This document shows positions 28,424-36,840 of a stretch of 64,000 bases of DNA, piece after piece; position 1 is the first letter of the stretch, and the number at the start of each line of letters is the position of its first letter. This stretch comes from Myxococcales bacterium (lineage in GTDB: Bacteria; Myxococcota_A; Polyangia; Polyangiales; Polyangiaceae): the NCBI GenBank assembly GCA_005777185.1, contig SXNL01000007.1, positions 21,905-85,904 on the forward strand, read 5' to 3'. A program made the translations under genes and the position numbers. The notes under the pieces are model-generated. The model was given only the letters and a program-made list of their open reading frames with translations. It did no database searches and was not told the DNA's origin.

Positions 28424-29596
28424 ATGGACCTCGCCTCCCCGCTCCCCGCCGCCGCGAACGCCGTGAGCCCCTCCCGCAGGCCGAGCGCACGCCCACTCTT
28501 CGTCTTCGTCCTCTTCCTCCTGGGCCTGGCCGTCGAGCCCCCCGTGGCGAGCCACGTGCGCGCGGCGAGGTTGCTGCTCGCCTTCCAGGACGCCGGCGCC
28601 GCTACGGCGGGCGGCGTCCGGGAGGAGATCCTCACGTTCGCAGCGCCGCGAGGCGAAGTGCGCGCGCGCGTGTTCGTGCCCGAAGGCGCCGTTCGACCGC
28701 CGGCGATGGTCCTCATCCATGGCGTCCACAGGAAGGGCATCGACGAGCCGCGCCTCCTCCGGTTCTCGCGCGCGCTCTCCCGCGCGGGCGTGACGATCCT
28801 GACCCCCGAGGTGGTCGAGTTCTCCGACTACGTGGTCGAGGCCCGCTCGATCGACACGGTGGGCGCGGCGATGGTCGCGCTGGCGCTGCGCACGGGACAC
28901 GAACGGGTCGGCGTGATGGGGATGAGCTTCGGCGGTGGCATCGCGCTCCTCACGGCCGCCGATCCACGCTACCGCGACGTGGCGTCCGTGGTTGTGGCGG
29001 TGGGTGCGCACCACGACATGGCCCGCGTGTCGCGGTTCTTCGCGGGCCAGCCGGCGACCGGACCAGACGGAGCGACGTCGCCGGTGCAGCCGCACGCCTA
29101 CGGTGGCATGGTGCTCCTCCACGCGCGCGTCGCGGAGTTCTTCCCGGCCGAGGACGTGCCGGCCGCCCGGGAGTCGATCAAGCTGTGGCTCTGGGAGGAG
29201 CGCGACCGCGCGCGCGCCGAGGCGAAGAAGCTCTCGCCGTCGAGCCAGGCGCGGGTCGAGACTCTCTTCGCGGGGGACCTCGAGGGCGTCCGTCCTACCC
29301 TGCTACACGCCATCGACGGGCACGCCGCGGAGATGGCGGCGGTCTCGCCGCGCGACAAGCTCGCCGACATCCAGGCGGACGTCTTCCTGCTGCATGGCGC
29401 CGGCGACACGGTCATCCCGGCGACCGAGACCGCGTGGCTCGCGCGCGAGGTCCCGCCCGCGCGCCTGCGTCAGGCGATCGTGAGTCCCGCGATCGTGCAC
29501 GTGGAGCTCGAGGGCACGCCCACGACCGCGCAGAAGTGGCAGCTCGTCCACTTCATGGGCGATGTCCTGCTCGCCGCGGACCGACGCGGCCGGTGA
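28424..29596 (+). CDS. Alpha/beta hydrolase (dienelactone hydrolase-like), secreted or anchored
   Basis: N-terminal hydrophobic segment; PPAMVLIHGVHRKG; nucleophile elbow GVMGMSFGGGIALL; DVFLLHGAGDTVIP; late His. Confidence 0.8.
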   Translation: MDLASPLPAAANAVSPSRRPSARPLFVFVLFLLGLAVEPPVASHVRAARLLLAFQDAGAATAGGVREEILTFAAPRGEVRARVFVPEGAVRPPAMVLIHGVHRKGIDEPRLLRFSRALSRAGVTILTPEVVEFSDYVVEARSIDTVGAAMVALALRTGHERVGVMGMSFGGGIALLTAADPRYRDVASVVVAVGAHHDMARVSRFFAGQPATGPDGATSPVQPHAYGGMVLLHARVAEFFPAEDVPAARESIKLWLWEERDRARAEAKKLSPSSQARVETLFAGDLEGVRPTLLHAIDGHAAEMAAVSPRDKLADIQADVFLLHGAGDTVIPATETAWLAREVPPARLRQAIVSPAIVHVELEGTPTTAQKWQLVHFMGDVLLAADRRGR

Positions 29597-29599
29597 GGC

Positions 29600-30595
29600 T
29601 CACGGCGGCACGCACTTGACGACGGTGATCGTGGAGCCCTGTCCTTCCGGAAGTCCGATGTAGCCCGTCCCGTCCCCCAGCCAGCCGACCGCCTCGGTGC
29701 CGGATCCCGCGGAGGGCACGATGCAGGGAGCGCCCAGGAGCGACTTCCCCGCCGACTGTCCCGGGGCGCTCTTGAAGTAGTACGTGTGCGAGTACGTGCG
29801 GACGAGGACGCCGTGGCCGCCTGGATGCACGTCGCCGCCCGTGTACTGGACGTCGCCGGTCGTCGGCTGGACCTTTCCGACGCTGACGAGCGTGGCGACC
29901 TTCCCTGGCGTGAGCGGCATCGGGAACTCGAAGATCTCCGAGGGCCCGCTCGGGACCTTCGTGACGATCGTGATCACCCCGGTGACGGGGTGGACGAACA
30001 TCGTCTCGCTGTTCGGGAAGGCGCTCGGGTACCGGTAGGGAAAGGCGACCGCGGCCGTCGTGTGGGTGCCTGGACCATGCGTCTCCGGCTCGGCCACGCG
30101 GTAGATCACGTAGTCCTTGGCGTTCCCTCCGTTGTTGCCGATGTCGCCGAGGAAGATGCACGCGCCGGGCTGGCCCGGCTCGCACGGCCCGAGCGAGATG
30201 TCCTCCCAGTCCTGCGCCTTGGCCCCCGTCACGTTCCAGGTGCCCTTGTCGGCGCCCGTCGCGTCGATCGCGAAGAAGCGCGGGCTGTCCCCCGCGTCGT
30301 TGTGAATGTAGAAGATGCCGGGGTGGGCCCTGCTCGCGACGATGCCGGACGCCTCGAGGACCACGCTGAGCGCGACCACCCCGCTCTTCGCCGCCTTCCC
30401 GCAGTTCTTGCAGAAGTCGATGTCCGGGAAGGACGGGCCCGAGTCCTCCTCCGCGCGCGCGCCCGCTTCCACCTCCTCGACGGGAACGCCAGCCTCCGGT
30501 GCGTCGACCGGTGGCGGGGGAGCGCCCCGCTGGGTCTCGCTGCAAGCGACCACGACCGCAACGAACGGCCACCAGCCCGGACGAACGACGCGCAT
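29600..30595 (-). CDS. Lipoprotein, beta-propeller-like hypothetical protein
   Basis: MRVVRPGWWPFVAVVVACSETQRG lipobox; PGIFYIHNDAGDSPRFFAIDATG...DWEDISLGPCEPGQPGACIFLGDIGNNGG. Confidence 0.7.
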   Translation of the reverse strand: MRVVRPGWWPFVAVVVACSETQRGAPPPPVDAPEAGVPVEEVEAGARAEEDSGPSFPDIDFCKNCGKAAKSGVVALSVVLEASGIVASRAHPGIFYIHNDAGDSPRFFAIDATGADKGTWNVTGAKAQDWEDISLGPCEPGQPGACIFLGDIGNNGGNAKDYVIYRVAEPETHGPGTHTTAAVAFPYRYPSAFPNSETMFVHPVTGVITIVTKVPSGPSEIFEFPMPLTPGKVATLVSVGKVQPTTGDVQYTGGDVHPGGHGVLVRTYSHTYYFKSAPGQSAGKSLLGAPCIVPSAGSGTEAVGWLGDGTGYIGLPEGQGSTITVVKCVPP

Positions 30596-30721
30596 CCAGC
30601 CGAACACTAGCACTACTGCGGGGAGGTCCGCGCAAGCCGTGGCACTTTCTGGCGCGCGCCGATCTCCGGCGGCGGCGGATCCCGCAGGGGTCTGGCATCC
30701 CGCCGTGCTAAGGTCCGCCCC

Positions 30722-31306
30722 ATGAGCGCGACACAGCCCGCCGGCGGCTTCGGCGCGCCCGGCGGACCGCCGCCGCCGGACGTCCGGCCGCCCGTGCCCC
30801 CCTCGAAGGGCACGAGCATCGGGACCGTGATCGCGCTCTCGGTCGGCACCTTCCTGGTCGTCCTCCTCGGGACGCTCGTCGTGCTCGCGTTCGTCGGTTT
30901 TCGCAGGTACGTGGGCAACGCGAAGCGCGCGGAGGTGCTCAACACGGTCGGACTGATCTCGAAGCAGGCCGCTGCGCGCTACGAGGCCGACGAGGTGCTG
31001 TGCCCGAGCGCCGTCGGCGCAGTGCCCGTCGACGAGAAGCAGGTCGGCGGCCAGAAGTACGCTTCGGCCCGCTCGGACTGGCACCCCGAGCGGAAGGACG
31101 TGGGCTTCGGGTGCCTCCGTTTCAGCTTCGACTACCCCCAGTACTACCAGTACGACTACCGCTCCACGGGGAGCTCGTTCGAGGCGATCGGGCGTGGCGA
31201 CATCGACGGCGACGGGATCTGGTCGCGACACGTGCGCGGCGGGCGGGTCGTGGGGAGGGAGGTCGAGCTGGACGGGCAGCTCCGATCGGAGAACGCGGAG
31301 GAGTAG
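30722..31306 (+). CDS. Pilin-like protein (single TM helix followed by pilin-type N-helix)
   Basis: Gly/Pro-rich head, TM TVIALSVGTFLVVLLGTLVVLAFVGF then RRYVGNAKRAEVLNTVGLISKQAAARYE. Confidence 0.65.
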   Translation: MSATQPAGGFGAPGGPPPPDVRPPVPPSKGTSIGTVIALSVGTFLVVLLGTLVVLAFVGFRRYVGNAKRAEVLNTVGLISKQAAARYEADEVLCPSAVGAVPVDEKQVGGQKYASARSDWHPERKDVGFGCLRFSFDYPQYYQYDYRSTGSSFEAIGRGDIDGDGIWSRHVRGGRVVGREVELDGQLRSENAEE

Positions 31307-31308
31307 CG

Positions 31309-32157
31309 ATCAGCGCGCGAGAGGGGCTCCGCTACGGCTGCGATACGCGGAGGCTTCCGGAGCCCCTCCGCGCGCGTTTCGTGGAGCTCGGCCCGGACGC
31401 GGAGACGGAGACGTTCCTCGCGTGGCTCCCCTCGGGGAGGCACGGTCTGGCGACGACGCGGCTCAACCATGCGCTCAAGCGCTTCGCGTCGGATTTCGAC
31501 GTCAACGGTGCGCTGGGGATGTACCGGATGCACCTCCTCGGCACCGAGCAGTGGCGGCGCTTGCTCGGCCCCGCACGCATCGCGCGCTGCCTCGACGTCG
31601 GCGCGGGGTCGGGCGACGTCACCGCGTGCCTCGCGCCGCTGTGCGGCGCGGTGCACGCGACCGAGGTCTCGCGCGCGATGGCCTGGCGGCTCCGGCGCCG
31701 CGGCTTCCCGTGCTCGCGCGTGGACGTGGCGGCGGCGGGGGTACGCGCCGGGGAGTGGGACCTCGTGACGTGCCTCAACGTGCTCGATCGCTGCGCGCGG
31801 CCGAGGGCCCTGCTCGAGGCGCTGCGGCGGGCGCTCGGCGCCGAGGGAAGGCTCGTCGTGTCGCTGGTGCTCCCCTACGATCCGTTCTACTTCGACGGGG
31901 CACGGACGCCGGATCCCGAGGAGCGGCTGGGGTGCAGAGCCCGGAGCTGGGAGGCGGCCGCCGGGGAGCTGCTCGCCGGGGAGCTACCGAGGTTCGGGTT
32001 GGGAGTCGACGTCTTCACGCGAACGCCGTACCTCTCCGTCGGGGACTCCGCGCGCGCGCACTACGTGCTCGACGCGGTGGTGGCAGTGTGTCGGAGGGTC
32101 ACCGCCGAGCGCGAGGGTGCGCCGCGTCGTACGCCCGACGCACGTGATCCCGGTTGA
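31309..32157 (+). CDS. METTL9/DREV-like SAM-dependent methyltransferase
   Basis: ISAREGLRYGCDTRRLPEPLRARFVELG...CLDVGAGSGDVTACLAPLCGAVHATEVSRAMAWRLRRRGF...TCLNVLDRCARPRALLEALRRAL...VSLVLPYDPFYFDG...DVFTRTPYLSVGDSARAHYVLDAVVAV. Start inferred at ATC 31309, 7 nt after GGAGG. Confidence 0.75.
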   Translation: MSAREGLRYGCDTRRLPEPLRARFVELGPDAETETFLAWLPSGRHGLATTRLNHALKRFASDFDVNGALGMYRMHLLGTEQWRRLLGPARIARCLDVGAGSGDVTACLAPLCGAVHATEVSRAMAWRLRRRGFPCSRVDVAAAGVRAGEWDLVTCLNVLDRCARPRALLEALRRALGAEGRLVVSLVLPYDPFYFDGARTPDPEERLGCRARSWEAAAGELLAGELPRFGLGVDVFTRTPYLSVGDSARAHYVLDAVVAVCRRVTAEREGAPRRTPDARDPG

Positions 32158-32989
32158 CCCGCGTGTAGATCTCCGTCGTGCCGAGATCGGCGTGCCCAAG
32201 CATCGCCTGGACCGCGCGGAGATCCGCGCCACGGGCGAGGAGGTGCGTCGCGAACGAGTGTCTGAGCTTGTGCGGAGAGATCGGCGTCGTCACGCCGGCT
32301 GCCGCGGCGTTGCGCTTGAGGAGCTTCCAGAACCCCTGGCGCGTGAAGCCGCCGCCCCTCGGGGAGAGGAACAGCACCTTCGATCTGGCCGCGTGGGGGT
32401 GATCCGCGCGTACCGCGAGCCACCGTGTCACGAGGTCGATCGCGACCTCACCCATGGGCACGATGCGCCGCTTCCCTCCCTTGCCGAGGGGCCTCACCAG
32501 GCCGCGCTCGAGATCCACGTCGGACACGCCGAGCGTCACGAGCTCGGTGACGCGCAGGCCGCACGCGTACATCACGTTCATCATCGCCGCGTGGAGGAGC
32601 CCGCGCGGGCGCTCCAGATCGGGCAGCACCAGCAACCGCTCGACCTCCTCGAAAGACAGCACGCGCGGCAGCTTGCGCGGGAGGCGGGGGCGGTCGACGA
32701 GCCGCGTCGGGTCCTCCGGCGTGGCCCGCTCACGAACGAGGAACCGGAAGAAGCCGCGCAGCGAGGAGAGCATGCGCGCCGTCGATCGCGCCGACAGCCC
32801 TTGGTCCAGGCTCTTCTTCAGCAGGTCCGTGATGCCGGCGAGATCGATCCGCGCCACGTCGACGTCCTCGGGCAGGCAGGCCGCGAGCCTGGAGAGATCG
32901 CGCGCGTAGGCCTCCAGCGTGTTCCTCGACAGGGCGCGCTCCACGCGCAGGTGATCGAGGTAGGCGTCGATCCAGCCGTGGAGATCCAC
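32099..32989 (-). CDS. xerD: Tyrosine recombinase XerD-like
   Basis: MNVMYACGLRVTELVTLGVSDVDLERG..GKGGKRRIVPMGEVA...SPHKLRHSFATHLLARGADLRAVQAMLGHADLGTTEIYTRV: R..H-x-x-R..H..Y catalytic set. Confidence 0.92.
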   Translation of the reverse strand: MDLHGWIDAYLDHLRVERALSRNTLEAYARDLSRLAACLPEDVDVARIDLAGITDLLKKSLDQGLSARSTARMLSSLRGFFRFLVRERATPEDPTRLVDRPRLPRKLPRVLSFEEVERLLVLPDLERPRGLLHAAMMNVMYACGLRVTELVTLGVSDVDLERGLVRPLGKGGKRRIVPMGEVAIDLVTRWLAVRADHPHAARSKVLFLSPRGGGFTRQGFWKLLKRNAAAAGVTTPISPHKLRHSFATHLLARGADLRAVQAMLGHADLGTTEIYTRVNRDHVRRAYDAAHPRARR

Positions 32990-33011
32990 GGGTGGAGTCT
33001 AGGTTCGGAGG

Positions 33012-35219
33012 CTACCGCGAGGCCAGTCTCTTGAGGACCTCGCGCACGGCCTCACGCTTCTTCTCGACCTCGCGCGAGGCCGTCTCCTTGTTCCTTCGCG
33101 CCTGGTCTAGCCGGTCCTCGGCGTCGATCACGCGCTTCACGAGGGGCCCCGCCGCGGTGCCCGCCCCGCCCTTGTCCCCGCCGAGCGCCTTCATGTGCTC
33201 GCGCAGCCGCTCCAGATCGCTCTCGATGTCGGACGCGACCTTTTCGGCCGCCGCCGCGCGCGCCTGCTCGCCCTCGAGATCGCGGATCCTGGGCTCGGCC
33301 TGCGCGAGCACCGCGACCTCGGCCGCCGGCAGGGACGGTCGCTGCGCGAGCTCGTGGACGGGCTTGCTCGCGAGCGAGCCGAGCGTCGTCGCGCGGGACA
33401 GGCCCTCCACGACGGTGAACGTGCGCGCCGTCTTCTTGCGCGGCGGTGCGTCGAAGATCGCGATGGGGTGGCCCTTCGCCTCGTCGAAATCGACGCGATC
33501 GGTGCCCGTGATCTTGGCGTTCCTGTGCACGTCCATCCCCACGTGGAACGTGCGCGCCGCGCCTCCGCGATTCTCCAGGTCCCACGTCAGTTCGGTCGTC
33601 GCGAGGAAGTGCTCCTCGAGCTGGTCGTGCTGGAACGTCACCCGCTTCGACTCCTCGCGCCGCACGGCGTCCTTCGGCGTGACCTCGGCGTCGAGATCGT
33701 TTCCCACCTGGAGGAAGCGCCGCTCGCCGGGCTTCAGCCGGTCGAGCGTGGTCTCGCCCGCGAAGCCGGCGGATCCGAAGACCGCGATCGTCCCGGCGGG
33801 GAGCGTCTGGCCCGTCGTGTTGACGAGGCGAACGGCCGCCCGCGCCGAGGCGCCTGCCGACGCGAAGAGCGCGATCGTCTCCGTGCGCACGCGGTGGCTC
33901 ACGAAGGGGACGAGCGCGCTCGCGTGGGAGTCGAGGGAGAAGCCGCCAGGGAGCGCGTACGTGAAGAACGCCCCGTTCTCGACGCCGCTCGCCTGTACGA
34001 GCTCGGCCAGGTTGCCGACGGCCAGCACCGAGCTCGGGCGCACGGACGTGCCGCTCACGCTCGTCGCCCCCATCCGGATGCTGGGCACGCCGACCCTGTG
34101 GCTGCCCGATATGTGCCCCTCCGCGGAGCCATACCCGATCGAGCCCCCTCCCCCATGGCCGACGCTGTCGGTGTGGTCGCCCCACATCGCGTCGGCCGTG
34201 GTGCCCTGCAGCTGCGGCAGCGTGGAGAGCGGCTCGTCCGGGTGGAGGAGGGATCGCCGCGCGTACCGGGGCGCGGCGAGCGGGAACAGGAAGGAGTCGG
34301 GCTCGCCGTTGACCAGCTCGAGGCGCACGGCGGCCCAGCGCTCGTCCGTGTCGTTGTGCACCAGCGCCCAGCCCTGGAGCTCGGCGTCGGCCTTCGCGTC
34401 GGCCGCCTGGACGAGGCGGTACGTCGCGCGCCAGATCGGCGTCTCGGCGATGTAGCCGAACGTGATCTGCCCGCTCGCGTCGCCGAGGAGCTGGACGGCG
34501 CGCGCGTTCTGGGCGCTCCGCGTGGAGAGCGCGTCCAAGGCCGCGTCGAGGCGCGCGCGGAAGGCGGGATCCGCCGGCTGGATCTCGAGGATGTCGGCGG
34601 CCTCGATCACGCGGACCTCGCCGCGATCGCCGATCAGCGTGAGCGTGAGCGTGAGCCGCTTCGGATCGGGCCGCGCGCCGTCGCCCTCCCCGGGCTTGCG
34701 CTCGCGGACGGACTGGGCGCGGAGGGCGACCTCGTCGATCTCGTGGGTGACCTCGATGACCCGCCCGGCGACCGGGACGCGCGACGCGCGCGTCGCGATC
34801 GTGACCTTCTCGCCTTTCATGCTGGCCAAGAGGTCACGAAACCCGATCGCCTGGTCGGGGTCGGACGGCAGCCCCGCGCGCACGCGCGCCGTGGCGCGGC
34901 TCACGCTGCTGGCGAAGGCGACGCCACCGACCTTGCCTCCAGCGCCGGCGTTCAACACGACGAGCGACTTCAGCGCGTCGTCGAGGTGCCCCGCAGGCAC
35001 CGGCAGCGACGTGATCGCGCGCCCGGACGCGGCGCCTGATCGCTCGAAGTAGCCCACGCCCGTCTCGTAGAGGCGGAGCGAGCGGAGCGGCAGGATCGCG
35101 GGAGCGCGCGCGACGGCGCGGGTCGGCGCGGCGGGATCGGGCGCGCAGCCCCCGAGAACGCAGAGCAGCGCGGGGACGAGGATGGAGGTGCGTGCGTGGC
35201 CGGCGAGGTACGGAGTCAT
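33012..35219 (-). CDS. DUF4139-like (mucoidy-inhibitor-like) lipoprotein with C-terminal coiled coil
   Basis: LRLYETGVGYFERSG...GQITFGYIAETPIWRATYRLV...LQGWALVHNDTDERWAAVRLELVNGEPDSF; RVTFQHDQLEEHF...; C-terminal coiled coil. Confidence 0.75.
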   Translation of the reverse strand: MTPYLAGHARTSILVPALLCVLGGCAPDPAAPTRAVARAPAILPLRSLRLYETGVGYFERSGAASGRAITSLPVPAGHLDDALKSLVVLNAGAGGKVGGVAFASSVSRATARVRAGLPSDPDQAIGFRDLLASMKGEKVTIATRASRVPVAGRVIEVTHEIDEVALRAQSVRERKPGEGDGARPDPKRLTLTLTLIGDRGEVRVIEAADILEIQPADPAFRARLDAALDALSTRSAQNARAVQLLGDASGQITFGYIAETPIWRATYRLVQAADAKADAELQGWALVHNDTDERWAAVRLELVNGEPDSFLFPLAAPRYARRSLLHPDEPLSTLPQLQGTTADAMWGDHTDSVGHGGGGSIGYGSAEGHISGSHRVGVPSIRMGATSVSGTSVRPSSVLAVGNLAELVQASGVENGAFFTYALPGGFSLDSHASALVPFVSHRVRTETIALFASAGASARAAVRLVNTTGQTLPAGTIAVFGSAGFAGETTLDRLKPGERRFLQVGNDLDAEVTPKDAVRREESKRVTFQHDQLEEHFLATTELTWDLENRGGAARTFHVGMDVHRNAKITGTDRVDFDEAKGHPIAIFDAPPRKKTARTFTVVEGLSRATTLGSLASKPVHELAQRPSLPAAEVAVLAQAEPRIRDLEGEQARAAAAEKVASDIESDLERLREHMKALGGDKGGAGTAAGPLVKRVIDAEDRLDQARRNKETASREVEKKREAVREVLKRLASR

Positions 35220-35257
35220 CGGGCGCGTGGACACACGCACCCGGGAGAAGTTCCGGA

Positions 35258-36736
35258 CTATTTCCAGCCGACGCGCTCGACGAGGACCTCGAGCTTCACA
35301 CGCGCGATGGGAGGACCGCCGCAGACGCCGACGAGCGCCGACGGGCCGCCGATCGCGACCGCGACCCCGACCGGGCCCGTACCGGCGGGGGCCGCGACGT
35401 CGAGGTCGAGCCACGTGGTGCCGAAGCTCATGCCGTCGATGGACGTCGCCAGCTTCGGCATCTTGACGTCGCTCGGCCGTACGATCGTGTCGACCGGCTG
35501 CCCGCCCTGGCGAGCGAGCTCGAGCGTCACGAGGTCCGAGTGCACGAACAGATCGCCGGGGTTCTCCGGTTCGGCAAGGACACGGTACCGGAGGCCAACC
35601 TTGGTCTTCGTCGCGTCGCTCGCCAGGATCCCCGCGAAGCCGGCGCGCGTGGCGTCGCAGACGCCGAACGAGGCGGGACCGATCTTCACGCAGCCACCCG
35701 CCTCGCAGCGGGGGTCGGTGGCGCCGGTGAACCCGCCCCCGAGGAAGCGGCTCTCGCCCCACAGACTCGCGAACACGACGTCCGAGTCGAAGCCGATCTC
35801 GGGCGCCGCGAAGCCGAGCTGCAGGAACTTCAAGGGCGTCGACAGCGGCGCCGCCGCGAGCCCGACGAGGTCCTTGATGGAGCTCGACGTGTTCGCGACC
35901 ACCCACGGCTGGCCGTTCATCACGGACGCCCAGCTCGACACGCGCCCCGTGTACGCGACCTCGCCCGCCCACGAGTCCGGGCGCGCCGCCTTTTCGAACA
36001 CGAGCGGCACCGTGGTCGTCGGCCCCGCGATGACGGTCACGTCGCGCACGGGCGCAGGCGTCACGGGCTCCGCCGCCTGGACGCGGATGGGATCCCACGG
36101 AAGCATGCGATCGCCAGGTCCGATCGGTGACACCACGCGCGAGCGGAGCTCAGGCGCCGTCGCGTCGGCCGCGAGCGTCGCGCCGCCGACGAGCGTTCCG
36201 CTCCAGACGACGTCGCCCTGGAAGATGCTCTCGTCGCCGGAGGCCTTCACGTCGCCCGTGAGCTTGCCGGTCGCGTCTCTCGCGAGCGTGAGGGTCTTCC
36301 AGGTGTCGGTGGCGCCACCGACGCCGCCACCGGCGGCGCCGTGCACGCGTGCCTCGCCCTTGAGCACCAAAGCCGCGGCGGTCTCCGACACCGCGAGGGA
36401 GGCAGGCGTGCCCCACCGCGGCGTGAACAGGGCCTCCCACGCGCTGCCCGCCCGGCGCAGATCCAGGCGCGCGGGCGTGGCGAGCGAGGGCGGCGGCGCC
36501 GGGGGCGCGGGCGGTCCTCCCGGCAGCAGGTTCACGGTCGCGAACGTGAACGTGACGTCGTAGCTGCCCTCCACGACAAGCGTTCCTGTCGTGGCGTCAC
36601 TGCCGGCGGCAGCGTCGGCGGGCGTCGTCGTGCTCGAGCCGCCATCGACCCCGCCGGGTTGCGCGGGCGCGACGGCGCCGCAAGCCGCGAGGAGCAGGGA
36701 ACCCGAGGCGGCAAGGAAGACGGTGGAGCGTCGCAT
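35258..36736 (-). CDS. Lipoprotein, hypothetical
   Basis: MRRSTVFLAASGSLLLAACGAVAPAQPGGVDGGSSTTTPAD: signal and lipobox LAAC, Ser/Thr/Asp linker. Confidence 0.75.
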   Translation of the reverse strand: MRRSTVFLAASGSLLLAACGAVAPAQPGGVDGGSSTTTPADAAAGSDATTGTLVVEGSYDVTFTFATVNLLPGGPPAPPAPPPSLATPARLDLRRAGSAWEALFTPRWGTPASLAVSETAAALVLKGEARVHGAAGGGVGGATDTWKTLTLARDATGKLTGDVKASGDESIFQGDVVWSGTLVGGATLAADATAPELRSRVVSPIGPGDRMLPWDPIRVQAAEPVTPAPVRDVTVIAGPTTTVPLVFEKAARPDSWAGEVAYTGRVSSWASVMNGQPWVVANTSSSIKDLVGLAAAPLSTPLKFLQLGFAAPEIGFDSDVVFASLWGESRFLGGGFTGATDPRCEAGGCVKIGPASFGVCDATRAGFAGILASDATKTKVGLRYRVLAEPENPGDLFVHSDLVTLELARQGGQPVDTIVRPSDVKMPKLATSIDGMSFGTTWLDLDVAAPAGTGPVGVAVAIGGPSALVGVCGGPPIARVKLEVLVERVGWK

Positions 36737-36840
36737 GGATCCAGGACGCAGCAGCAAGCCTCGTGCCGATCACGGTTCACCGCGTGATCGCAACCGCGAG
36801 GACGACATGCCGATCCGGGTTGACACACTCCGGCACCGCA

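Noticed and set aside
32099-32989. XerD-like recombinase as a mobile-element or integron marker
   Set aside because: Sequence looks like housekeeping XerD; no attachment repeats, transposase, phage genes or cassette array nearby.
34640-34665. GTGAGC direct repeats (GAGCGTGAGCGTGAGC)
   Set aside because: Explained by coding for L-T-L-T-L-T in the DUF4139-like protein; no evidence of a non-coding element.
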